Part shown: positions 53,998 to 62,376 of the stretch, in pieces
Numbering within the stretch: the stretch's first letter is position 1
How the letters are laid out: every line of letters begins with the position of its first letter
DNA from: Streptomyces sp. NBC_00190
GTDB taxonomy: Bacteria; Actinomycetota; Actinomycetes; Streptomycetales; Streptomycetaceae
Direction of reading: 5' to 3'
DNA length: 64,000 nt
Assembly (NCBI RefSeq): GCF_036203305.1
Contig: NZ_CP108131.1
Span: 6,944,001-7,008,000, forward strand
Notes under the pieces: model-generated
Database searches by the model: none
Told to the model about the DNA's origin: nothing
Seen by the model: the letters and a program-made list of their open reading frames with translations, nothing else
Made by a program: the position numbers and the translations under genes

Positions 53998-56900
53998 CGC
54001 CGCGGCCCTCCTCCGCCATCAGGACCACCTGTACGTCGGTTCCGTGCGCGAGTTCGGCGAGGAACGCGGCGGTGCCCGCCTCGGGACCGATCAGCGGGAC
54101 GCCGCGCCGGGCGTACGCACGCTCCAGCTCGGGCGTGACCATCCCGCCCGCCTCCGCCGCCCAGGGGCCCCAGTCCACGACCAGCACCCGGCCCGGGAAG
54201 GACTCCGACCAGGTGTGCGCCAGGCAGTCGAGGGCGTCGTTGGCCGCGGCGTAGTCGCACTGGCCGCGGTTGCCGTACACCCCGGCGACACTGCCGAACA
54301 GGGCCAGGAACCGGGGCGCGGGCGCCGTACCGTGCTCGGCCGCCGCTGCGGCCAGGTGGCGGGCGCCGGCCACCTTGGTGGTGAACACCTCGGCGAAGTC
54401 GGCCGGTTGCTTGTCGCGCAGCAGCCCGTCGCGCAGGACACCGGCGCCGTGCACGATGCCGTCCAGCCGGCCGTGCCGGGCGCGCACATCGGCCACGACG
54501 GCCCGCACGGCGCGGGCATCGGTGACGTCGGCGCAGTGGTAGCGGACGGAGGCCGCCGCCGTGGCGAGGGCGGCCAGCGTGGCCCGCACCTCGCGCTCGG
54601 CGAGGATCCGCGAGGCCGCCGCCTCGATCTCGGCGGGCGTACGGAGTCCCGTGGCGATCAGCGCGGCGCGCAGTGCCACCCGGTCCTGTGCCTGGGCGAA
54701 CTCGTCGCCTCCGGGGTCCGGTTCGGGCGTACGGCCGACCAGCTCGACGTGGCAGCCGGTGGCGCGGGCCAGGGCCAGGGCGGTCCGGGCGGTGATCCCG
54801 CGGGCCCCGCCCGTGAGCAGGACCACCGATCCGGGGCCGAGGGGCGGCCCGTCCGGTCCGTCCCCGGCCGGGGCGAGCGGCGCGGACACCGCGCCGCGGG
54901 CGACCCGGGCTCCCTCGGCGGTGTACCCGACGGAGGCGGGGCCGTCGGCCGGGGGGCAGCTCAGCTCGGCGAGGAGCTGCGCCGCGATCCGCTCCGGGTC
55001 CTCCTCGGGGTGGATGCCGACCGCGCGGATCAGCGTGCCGGGGAATTCCAGGGCCGCGCTGCGGGCGAAGCCGTGCAGACCTGCCCCGGGGGCGCCGGGC
55101 GCGGTGACGAGGAGCAGCCTCCGGACCCCGCCGGTCAGGGCGTTCCGCAGCCCCGGGAAGGCCTCGGGGAGCAGGGGCTCGGCCCCCGGGCGCAGCGCGG
55201 ACAGGTCCACGATGCCGTCGAACCCGGCCTCGGCCTCGGACACGACCTTCACCTCGGCGCCGTGCGTGCCCAGCGCCGCGCCCAGGGCGAGCGCGACGCC
55301 CTGGCCGTCCTCGACGACCCCGATCCGCAGTCCGCGCAGGGCCCGCGGGTCCCCGGCCGCCGCGGGTACGGACACCAGGTCCACGCGGAGCCGACGGAGC
55401 AGGCTGGCCGGGGCCGGGGCCGGGGCCGGGGCCGGGGCCGCCGGGCCGGGCAGGGGTGGCACCGGGCCGGGTTCGGGCCCGGGTTCGGGCCCGGGGTCGG
55501 CGGACGGCCCGGCGGGTGCGTGGGAGGTGACCCAGTCCACGATCCCGCGCAGGGTCTTGATCCGGGACAGCTCCTCGACCGCGGACTCGGCGGAGCCGCC
55601 CGGGTCCTGCGGCAGGCCGATCCGGTCGGCCAGGGCGCCGATGATCTCGACCCGCTTGATGGAGTCGATGGACAGGTCCGCCTCCAGATCCAGCCCGGGG
55701 TCGAGCATGTCCCGGGGGTACCCGGTCCGCGTGTGCACGATCTCCAGGACGGCGTCCATGACCTCTTCGGCGGAGGGGGCTCCGCCGGTGGGCCCGGCCG
55801 TCGGCCGCAGCCCGGTCGCCGGGGAGTTGTCGGGTGCCTCGGCCGTGAGCAGGTCCGGCGCGGCGCCCGACCGGGACCGGTCGTACGCCTCGGCCGGAGG
55901 CCACCCGGGGTCCGGGGTGGGGGCCGAGGCGGGCGCCCCCGCGCCCAGGTAGCCCAGCAGGACGTCCCGCTGCGCCTGGACCAGTTCGCGGGTGCCGCGG
56001 AGGTACTCCAGTACCGCCTCCTCGCGCCGGTCGGCGGCCACCGGATCGGGACGTGAACCGGCACCGGCGGCTACACCGGCACCCGCACCGGCGGCCGAAG
56101 CGGAGGCCCAACCCGCAGCGACTGCCGGAGGCACTCGGCGGGCCGGCCGGAGGCCGCCGGCCACCGGGGCGCCGTCGGCGGTGCGCACCAAGTGGCCGTC
56201 CACCAGCCAGCCCGGACGCCGCGGCGCCCGGTCCGGCAGGACGGAGGTCCGGCCGCGGAACAGCGCCTCCGGCGCCACCGGCACGCCGGCCGCCGCGAGC
56301 TCCGCCAGTGCCGTGACCAGCCGGACCAGGCCGTGTTCGCCCGGCACGTCCAGCGGGACCACCGTGTGCGGGCGGTCGCGCAGGATCCGGCCGGTCAGAC
56401 CGGACAGGACCCGGCCCGGCCCCGCCTCGACGAAGGTCCGCACACCGGCCGCGTACATGGCCTCCACCTGCTCCACGAAGCGGACCGGCTCCGCGAGCTG
56501 GCGTGCGGCAAGGCCCCGTAGCTCCTGGGCGGAGGCCGGATACGGGCCGGCCGTCGTGTTCGACCAGACGGGGACGCGCGGGGCGGCCACCGCGGTCGCC
56601 GCCAGTTCCGCCGCGAGGGCGGCCGTCGCCCCCGCCACGACCTCGCTGTGGAACGCGCACGCCACGGGCAGCGGCTCGGCCGACAGGCCCGCCTCGCGCA
56701 GCGCCGACACCGCGGCGGCAACGGCCGTGGTCGGGCCCGATATCACGCACTGCCGGGGCGCGTTGTGGTTCGCCACCACGCACCCGGCGCGCGCGGCGAT
56801 CTCCCGTACCTCCTCCGGCGCGGCCGACACCGCCGCCATCGCCCCCGGATCCTCCCCGGCGGCGGCCACGATCGCCTCGGCCCGGCGCGCACTCAGCCGC

Positions 56901-59900
56901 AGCAGGTCCGCCGTGTCGTAGACCCCCGCCGCCCACAGCGCGGTGAGCTCCCCGTACGAGTGCCCGGCCACGCCGTCCGGCCGTACGCCGAGCTCGGCGA
57001 GCAGCAGGTGGGCCGCCGCCCCCGCCAGTCCGAGGGCGGGCTGGGCCACCCGGGTGTCGGTGACAGCCGCCCGCTGCGCGGCCCGCCCCTCGGCGGTGAA
57101 CGCCGTGGGCGGGAACACCGCCGAGACCACCGGTGCGGGCGCCGCGTCCAGGAGAGCGCGCAGGGCGGGGAACCCCATGAACAACTCGCCCAGCATTCCC
57201 GTCCGCTGGCTGCCCTGCCCGGGAAACAGGAACGCCACGCGCCCCGGGTCCGCCGCCTCCTCGCGTACGTGGACCCCCGTGCCCGGGGTGAAGGCCCGCG
57301 CCTGCTCCAGCCGGGCCGCCAGTTCGTCCAGACCGGCGGCGACGACGGCGACGTGGACGGTCCCGGAGCCGGAGGCCGGTTCCGCCGCGAGGTCGCGCAG
57401 GGCCCACGGCCGCCCGGCCGCGTCGTTCTCCTCCAGCCGGGCCGCGAGCCGCGCGATCGCCCGGCCCGCCGCCCGCCGGTCCTCGCCGCGGAAGCAGAAC
57501 AGCTCGGCCGGCCATTCCTCCAGGCCGTGGCGGGGTTCCTCGCAGCCCCCGTAACCGGCCAGCACCGCGTGGTAGTTCGTGCCGCCGAAGCCGAAGGCGC
57601 TCACCCCGGCGATCCGCTGCTCCGGGGGCACCGCCCAGGGCCGGGCCTCGGCATCGAAGGAGAACGGGCTGGTCTGCGCCCGCCAGGCCGGGTTCGGCGA
57701 TTCGATGTGCAGGGTCGGCGGCCGCACACCCGCGTGGACCGCTCGGGCCGCCTTGATGAGCCCGGCGAGTCCCGCCGCGCATTTGGTGTGGCCGAGCTGC
57801 GATTTCACGGATCCCAGCGCACACGAGCCGGGAACGGCGCCCGAGGCGGTGAACAGCTCGCTCAGGACGGCCAGTTCGGTGCTGTCGCCGACCACCGTCC
57901 CGGTGCCGTGCGCCTCGACCAGGCCCACCTCGCCCGGGGAGACACCGGCGCGTGCGTAGGCCCGCTCCAGTGCCCGCCGCTGCCCTTCCGGCCGGGGCGC
58001 GGTCAGACCGAGGGACCGGCCGTCGCTGGACGCGCCGACCGCCTTGACCACGGCGTACACCCGGTCGCCGTCCCGTTCCGCGTCCGCGAGCCGCTTCAGC
58101 ACCAGCGCGCCCACGCCCTCGCCGAGCGCGATCCCGTCGGCCGCCGCGTCGAAGGGCCGGCAGCGGCCGCCGGGCGACAGGGCGCGAACGGAGGAGAACA
58201 TCAGGTAGTCGTTGATGCCGTTGTGTACGTCGGCGCCTCCGCAGACGACCATGTCGCTGTCCCCGTCGCGGAGTTGGCGGCAGGCGAGGTCCAGGGCGGC
58301 GAGGGAGGACGCGCAGGCGGCGTCGACCGTGCAGTTCGCTCCGCCGAGGTCGAGCCGGTTGGCGACCCGGCCCGCGATGACGTTGGCGAGGATGCCGGGG
58401 AAGGAGTCCTCGGTGAGGCGCGGCAGTTGGTCGTCCAGGGCGGGAGGGAGCTCGCCCAGGTAGGACGGGAGCAGTGCGCGCAGTCCGTACGCACCCGCCA
58501 GTTCGGTACCGGCCTCCGCGCCGAAGACCACCGAGGTCCTGGCGCGGTCGAACTCCCGGTCCCTGCCGTAGCCGGCGTCCCCGAGGGCTCGCGCGGCGAT
58601 CTCCAGTGCCAGCAGCTGGACCGGTTCGATCCCGGCCAGGGAGGCGGGCGGGATGCCGTGCGCGAGGGCGTCGAAGGGCACCGGGCCGAGGAAGCCGCCC
58701 CAGCGGGAGGGGGTGCGCTCGCCGGCCCGGGCCGGGTCGGCGTCGTAGTACAGCTCCGGGTCCCAGCGTTCGGCCGGTACCTCGGTCACCGCGTCCGCAC
58801 CCGCCAGGATCCGCGCCCAGTAGGCGGCGAGGTCGGGCGCGCCGGGGTAGGCGCAGGCCATTCCGACGATGGCGATGTCGAGCGGGTCGGCCGCCGTGGC
58901 CGCCGTCTCGGACCCCGTCGTCGCGAAGTCCTCGGCCCGGCGTTCCAGCAGGGCGGTGGCACCCTCGGTGACCTGCGCGTGGAGCGCGGCGACGGTCGTG
59001 GTCCCGGAGCGGAGCACGGCGGCCTGTCCCAGCATGAACAGCCCCTCGGCGTACTGCTGCTCCGCGTCCACCGGCTCCAGGGCGGACCCGTCGGCCGCCC
59101 GCCGCAGGCCCTTGCTGGCGATCCGCAGCCGCCCCAGGTTGAGCCGTTCCAGCTCCTCCCACACCTCGCGCGGCTCGGCGCCGCTCCCGGTGAGCCGCAG
59201 CCGGGTCGCTTCGAAGCTCTCGGCGTACGGGGTGGGCGCGCAGCGGGTGGCATGTCCGGGCGCGGTGTGCAGCAGCACGGTGTCCGCGCACTCCACGGCC
59301 GCCCGCTGGAAGCCGGGCAGTACCGCGCCCGCCGCCACGGCCTCCTCGGTGAACAGGTAGGCGGTGCCCATCAGTACCCCGATCCGCGCGCCCCGCTCGG
59401 CCAGCGGGGCTGCGGCCGCCATCGCCATGGCGGCGGAGCGCCCGTCGTGGATCCCGCCCGCGAACAGCACGTCCAGATCTTCGGGTTCGGGGCACGACAG
59501 CAGCCGTTCGATCTGTTCCTCCCACAGGGGGAACGAGGCGCGCGGCCCTACGTGTCCGCCGCACTCCAGCCCCTCGAAGACGAACCGGCGTGCACCCTCG
59601 GCGAGATACCGCTCCAGCAGCCCCGGTGACGGCACGTGCAGATGGGTGCGGATCCCGGCCGCCTCCAGTGGCGCGGCCTGCGCCGGGGTGCCGCCCGCGA
59701 TGATCGCGTACGGCGGGCGGGCTTCGGCCACGGCCGCCAGCTGCTCGCCTCGCAGCGCGGCCGGGGCGAAGCCGAGCAGGCCCACGCCCCAGGGGCGTTC
59801 CCCGAGCCGCTCGGCGCTCTCGGCCAGCAGCCGGCGTACGTCCGGGCCCTCCATCACGGCGAGCGCCAGGTACGGGACCCCGCCCGCGGCGGCCACCGCC

Positions 59901-60877
59901 TCGGCGAAGGCCGCCTGGTCGCTCACCCGGGTCATGGGGCCCTGGGCGACGGGCAGCGGCCGGCCCGGAGTGCGCCCGAGCGGCCGGACCCGTACGGCGG
60001 CCTCGAGGTGCCCGGCGATGGCCGCCCGTACGGCCTGGAGCACCCCGCCCGTGGTCCGGTGGCGCGCGGCCAGCCGGGCGGCCGAGGCGCCGTCCTGCCC
60101 GACGGGCAGCAGCTGCGCCCGCAGGTCCCGGGCGCCCAGCAGAGCGGGCACCGGCCCCTCGGGCGGGGTCAGGTCCGGACGCGCGAACACCCGGTGCCCG
60201 TCCGTCAGCCGTGTCTCGGTACCGTCCATCGCCCTCAACGCCGCGGTCACTTCGGCGGGCAGGCCCGCCTCGCCCTCGGCCGTCAGGGCGAGCTGTACGT
60301 CGAGCAGGACCCCGGCGGCCCCGCCCGCGACGGCCGCGGCCGCCGTGTGCGGCCCGATCCCGCCATGGGCCAGTACCGGGACCTCGGCCGCGGGGTCCGT
60401 GAGCAGCTGCTGGAGCAGTACGAAGGTGGTGGCCGTGCCGACCCGGCCCCCGGCCTCGTGGCCCTTGGCGACGAGGGCGGCCGCACCGGCGGCCACGGCG
60501 GCCCTGGCCTCCGCCGGGCTGGTGACCTCGGCCCACACGCGGGGCCGGCCCGCAGCGGCCGCCCAGCCGGCCACCCGCTCCGGGGTGTGCGACGCGGGGT
60601 CGGCGAGCAGCACGGTGTCCACCGCGGGCGGCAGCTCCTCGGGCCCGAGCGGGCAGCCCGCGGGTACCCGTACACCGTGGCGGCGGCCGCCGCCGAGCCG
60701 GCGGGCCAGTTCCGCGACGGCGCGCCGGGCGGCGTCCGCGTCCCGGCCGAGATCGAGCAGCCCGAGGGCCCCGGCGCGCTCGGCGGCGGTCACGATCCGC
60801 GGGTGGGGCTCCTCGAACGGGCTCACCGCGACGACCAGGTCGCGGGTGGCGGCGGACTGCGGGGGGTGGGGGGTCAC
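53990..60877 (-). CDS. PUFA/HglE-like polyketide synthase: NMO-NMO-KS-AT-ACP-KR
   Basis: A 2295-residue iterative PKS subunit. GTG 60877 is preceded by GGAAGAGGAG at 6 nt; an in-frame ATG at 60907 lacks this. Two nitronate-monooxygenase/PfaD-like TIM barrels open it: about 10-240 (AKGHEAGGRVG, PVLAHGGIG) and about 305-580 (PVAQGPMTRVSD, EGLECGGHVGPR, VLFAGGIHDGRS). KS about 665-1100 has Cys855 in VDAACASSLAALD, EAHGTGT and GHTKCAAG. AT about 1210-1520 has FLFPGQGSQ and AGHSYGE. A single ACP near 1738 has DLEADLSIDSIKRVE. KR about 1830-2290 has LLTGGARGITA and the YAAAND active-site helix. PfaD-type barrels act as the trans enoyl reductase in PUFA synthases; having two fused at the N-terminus is unusual. 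It is the first gene of the operon. Confidence 0.93.
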   Translation of the reverse strand: MTPHPPQSAATRDLVVAVSPFEEPHPRIVTAAERAGALGLLDLGRDADAARRAVAELARRLGGGRRHGVRVPAGCPLGPEELPPAVDTVLLADPASHTPERVAGWAAAAGRPRVWAEVTSPAEARAAVAAGAAALVAKGHEAGGRVGTATTFVLLQQLLTDPAAEVPVLAHGGIGPHTAAAAVAGGAAGVLLDVQLALTAEGEAGLPAEVTAALRAMDGTETRLTDGHRVFARPDLTPPEGPVPALLGARDLRAQLLPVGQDGASAARLAARHRTTGGVLQAVRAAIAGHLEAAVRVRPLGRTPGRPLPVAQGPMTRVSDQAAFAEAVAAAGGVPYLALAVMEGPDVRRLLAESAERLGERPWGVGLLGFAPAALRGEQLAAVAEARPPYAIIAGGTPAQAAPLEAAGIRTHLHVPSPGLLERYLAEGARRFVFEGLECGGHVGPRASFPLWEEQIERLLSCPEPEDLDVLFAGGIHDGRSAAMAMAAAAPLAERGARIGVLMGTAYLFTEEAVAAGAVLPGFQRAAVECADTVLLHTAPGHATRCAPTPYAESFEATRLRLTGSGAEPREVWEELERLNLGRLRIASKGLRRAADGSALEPVDAEQQYAEGLFMLGQAAVLRSGTTTVAALHAQVTEGATALLERRAEDFATTGSETAATAADPLDIAIVGMACAYPGAPDLAAYWARILAGADAVTEVPAERWDPELYYDADPARAGERTPSRWGGFLGPVPFDALAHGIPPASLAGIEPVQLLALEIAARALGDAGYGRDREFDRARTSVVFGAEAGTELAGAYGLRALLPSYLGELPPALDDQLPRLTEDSFPGILANVIAGRVANRLDLGGANCTVDAACASSLAALDLACRQLRDGDSDMVVCGGADVHNGINDYLMFSSVRALSPGGRCRPFDAAADGIALGEGVGALVLKRLADAERDGDRVYAVVKAVGASSDGRSLGLTAPRPEGQRRALERAYARAGVSPGEVGLVEAHGTGTVVGDSTELAVLSELFTASGAVPGSCALGSVKSQLGHTKCAAGLAGLIKAARAVHAGVRPPTLHIESPNPAWRAQTSPFSFDAEARPWAVPPEQRIAGVSAFGFGGTNYHAVLAGYGGCEEPRHGLEEWPAELFCFRGEDRRAAGRAIARLAARLEENDAAGRPWALRDLAAEPASGSGTVHVAVVAAGLDELAARLEQARAFTPGTGVHVREEAADPGRVAFLFPGQGSQRTGMLGELFMGFPALRALLDAAPAPVVSAVFPPTAFTAEGRAAQRAAVTDTRVAQPALGLAGAAAHLLLAELGVRPDGVAGHSYGELTALWAAGVYDTADLLRLSARRAEAIVAAAGEDPGAMAAVSAAPEEVREIAARAGCVVANHNAPRQCVISGPTTAVAAAVSALREAGLSAEPLPVACAFHSEVVAGATAALAAELAATAVAAPRVPVWSNTTAGPYPASAQELRGLAARQLAEPVRFVEQVEAMYAAGVRTFVEAGPGRVLSGLTGRILRDRPHTVVPLDVPGEHGLVRLVTALAELAAAGVPVAPEALFRGRTSVLPDRAPRRPGWLVDGHLVRTADGAPVAGGLRPARRVPPAVAAGWASASAAGAGAGVAAGAGSRPDPVAADRREEAVLEYLRGTRELVQAQRDVLLGYLGAGAPASAPTPDPGWPPAEAYDRSRSGAAPDLLTAEAPDNSPATGLRPTAGPTGGAPSAEEVMDAVLEIVHTRTGYPRDMLDPGLDLEADLSIDSIKRVEIIGALADRIGLPQDPGGSAESAVEELSRIKTLRGIVDWVTSHAPAGPSADPGPEPGPEPGPVPPLPGPAAPAPAPAPAPASLLRRLRVDLVSVPAAAGDPRALRGLRIGVVEDGQGVALALGAALGTHGAEVKVVSEAEAGFDGIVDLSALRPGAEPLLPEAFPGLRNALTGGVRRLLLVTAPGAPGAGLHGFARSAALEFPGTLIRAVGIHPEEDPERIAAQLLAELSCPPADGPASVGYTAEGARVARGAVSAPLAPAGDGPDGPPLGPGSVVLLTGGARGITARTALALARATGCHVELVGRTPEPDPGGDEFAQAQDRVALRAALIATGLRTPAEIEAAASRILAEREVRATLAALATAAASVRYHCADVTDARAVRAVVADVRARHGRLDGIVHGAGVLRDGLLRDKQPADFAEVFTTKVAGARHLAAAAAEHGTAPAPRFLALFGSVAGVYGNRGQCDYAAANDALDCLAHTWSESFPGRVLVVDWGPWAAEAGGMVTPELERAYARRGVPLIGPEAGTAAFLAELAHGTDVQVVLMAEEGRGDE
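55406..55441 (-). repeat. GGGGCC hexamer tract in the ACP-KR linker
   Basis: About five GGGGCC units encode an Ala-Pro linker between ACP and KR; a neighbouring tract at about 55466-55500 encodes Pro-Glu-Pro-Gly repeats. The + strand could form G-quadruplexes. Confidence 0.8.
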
Positions 60878-61049
60878 GGGCGCTCCTCTTCCAGTGCTGT
60901 GTGACATGGCGCGATCAGGGCGCAGTACAGGGCGGAAGAACCGGGGGAGTGCGGCGGGCGAGGGGCCCCGCGGTACGGGTGGTGCGTCTGCGGCGGCGCT
61001 CACGGCGGTTCGCACGGGCGGCGGGCGGTCCGCCGCCGGTGCGCTGGGC

Positions 61050-61068
61050 TTGAACAGTGGTCAAACGG
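61050..61068 (+). promoter_or_regulatory. Repeated 19-bp element, copy A
   Basis: TTGAACAGTGGTCAAACGG matches TTGAACAATGCTCGAACGG at 62308-62326 in 16 of 19 positions. Copy A is 173 bp from the PKS start. It contains TTGA-N7-TCAA and may be a -35-like or regulator site. Confidence 0.55.
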
Positions 61069-61280
61069 CCCCACGCCGGGATGCATCGTGCGGGGACCGC
61101 CGTGCACTGTCAACAGGCATGCGGAGTACGTCGTTTCGCTCGCACCGGGCGCGCGGTGCGCCCGGAACGCACCTCGACCCGACCCGCCGAACGAGCCCCT
61201 CACGCCGCTGGCCTGCGGTGTTTCCCGACGGGCGGGGCCGGCCCCGGCGCGCGTGCCGGCGCACGACACGCCCCGGGCTC

Positions 61281-61295
61281 ATGCCGCACCGGCAT
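61281..61295. promoter_or_regulatory. LysR-type box (T-N11-A), copy A
   Basis: ATGCCG-CAC-CGGCAT is a perfect 6-bp inverted repeat containing T-N11-A, the classic LysR-family binding pattern, 99 bp before the lysR ATG. The same arms recur at 62294-62308. Confidence 0.65.
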
Positions 61296-61393
61296 GTGTT
61301 GCCGCCGACCCGGCATGAACGCCCCCGCCGGGTCACGTAGTTGTTCACCCGGTGGCCCTTACGGGTGCAACCCCGCGCCGTTACCGTCCGGTC

Positions 61394-62287
61394 ATGACCC
61401 CCACGCTCGCGCAACTCCGCTACCTCGTCGCCGTGGCCGACTGCCGGTCCATCACAGGAGCCGCCGCGGCCGTGTTCGTCGCCCAGTCCGCGCTGTCCCG
61501 TGCCGTCCAGGCGATGGAGCGCGACCTCGGTGTCGAACTTCTCGCACGCCGGGGAAGGGGGGTGGACCTCACGCCGGAGGGGGCCCGGGTCGTCCGGCTG
61601 GCCCGCACCGTGCTCAACGCGGTGGAGGCCATCGACGACATCGGGACCCCCCACGGCAAGGACTCCCGGGCCGTCCTCACCCTCGTCACCACGCCCACCC
61701 TCGCCCTCGACCTGGCCGCCGACCTGGTCACGGCCTTCGCCGAGAGGCATCCCGGCGTGGACGTCAGGATCCAGCAGCACGACAGCCGCGAGGCCCTGGT
61801 CCAGGAGCTGAACCTGGGGCGCTCCGAGCTGGCGCTGGTGGACCTGCCCGTCGACAAGGAGCTCTCCACCCACCACATCCAGGAGCGCGAGGTGGTACTG
61901 ATCTCGCCGATCGGCTCCCGGCTGCCCGACCCGCTGCCGCTGCGCATGCTCGACGGACTGCCGATGGTGCTGCCCACCCCGGGAACCGGCCGGCGCACCG
62001 AGATGGAGGCCATGTTCAGCTGCCTGGGCGTGCGGCCCGTACCCTCCCTCGAGGTCGACGAGCGCCTCGCCTGGGTGACCGGCGTGACGGACGGCCGCGG
62101 CTCCCTCATCTGGTACCGCGACGTGGTGTCGAGGGCCTTCGGCAGCAGGGCGGAGATCCGCTCCTTCACACCGTCCCTGCTGCGCCCGGTGGGCATCGCG
62201 CACGCCCGGCGGCCGCTGAGCCGCGCGGCCCGCGCCTTCATCGCGCACGCGGGGCGCACGGCACCCGTACGGGAACCGGTGCGCTGA
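61394..62287 (+). CDS. LysR-family transcriptional regulator
   Basis: A 297-residue regulator. The N-terminal winged helix is LAQLRYLVAVADCRSITGAAAAVFVAQSALSRAVQAMERDLGVELLARRGRGVDLTPEGARVV. The effector domain follows from about residue 90 (VLTLVTTPTLALDLAADLVTAFAERHPGVDVRI) with the usual two-lobe pattern. ATG 61394 (MTPTLAQLRY) is the start used by the family. It is transcribed away from the PKS operon and towards the secreted-protein gene. T-N11-A boxes lie before its own start and before the next gene, so autoregulation plus control of the neighbour is likely; control of the PKS operon is possible. Confidence 0.93.
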   Translation: MTPTLAQLRYLVAVADCRSITGAAAAVFVAQSALSRAVQAMERDLGVELLARRGRGVDLTPEGARVVRLARTVLNAVEAIDDIGTPHGKDSRAVLTLVTTPTLALDLAADLVTAFAERHPGVDVRIQQHDSREALVQELNLGRSELALVDLPVDKELSTHHIQEREVVLISPIGSRLPDPLPLRMLDGLPMVLPTPGTGRRTEMEAMFSCLGVRPVPSLEVDERLAWVTGVTDGRGSLIWYRDVVSRAFGSRAEIRSFTPSLLRPVGIAHARRPLSRAARAFIAHAGRTAPVREPVR

Positions 62288-62293
62288 CCAGAC

Positions 62294-62326
62294 ATGCCGG
62301 CTCGGCATTGAACAATGCTCGAACGG
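62294..62326. promoter_or_regulatory. LysR-type box and 19-bp element, copies B
   Basis: ATGCCG-GCT-CGGCAT (62294-62308) repeats the arms of the box at 61281-61295, and TTGAACAATGCTCGAACGG (62308-62326) repeats the 61050 element. The two are fused, sharing one T, and end 51 bp before the secreted-protein start. Copied boxes around lysR support real regulator sites. Confidence 0.65.
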
Positions 62327-62376
62327 GAGGCGGTTGGGCCTGGTGCCACGTACTCACGTGCCATCACATGGTGGGC

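Larger units (their letters stand above)
60878..61393. other. Divergent regulatory region between PKS operon and LysR gene (516 bp)
   Basis: I see no credible gene here. The stretch holds two elements that recur about 1.0-1.3 kb away in front of the secreted-protein gene: TTGAACAGTGGTCAAACGG at 61050-61068 and an ATGCCG-N3-CGGCAT box at 61281-61295, plus a CGGCATGAAC half-copy at 61311-61320. It must contain the PKS operon promoter and the lysR promoter. Confidence 0.7.

Noticed and set aside
53994..60536. 2180-codon second minus-strand frame within the first PKS gene
   Set aside because: Arg/Gly/Pro-rich out-of-frame shadow. All KS, AT, ACP and KR motifs lie in the 53990-60877 frame.
49420..60877. 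Enediyne polyketide synthase cluster
   Set aside because: Enediyne PKSE is one protein (KS-AT-ACP-KR-DH-PPTase) with accessory genes and a hot-dog thioesterase; here the domains are split over two proteins with PfaD-like barrels and none of the accessory genes is nearby.
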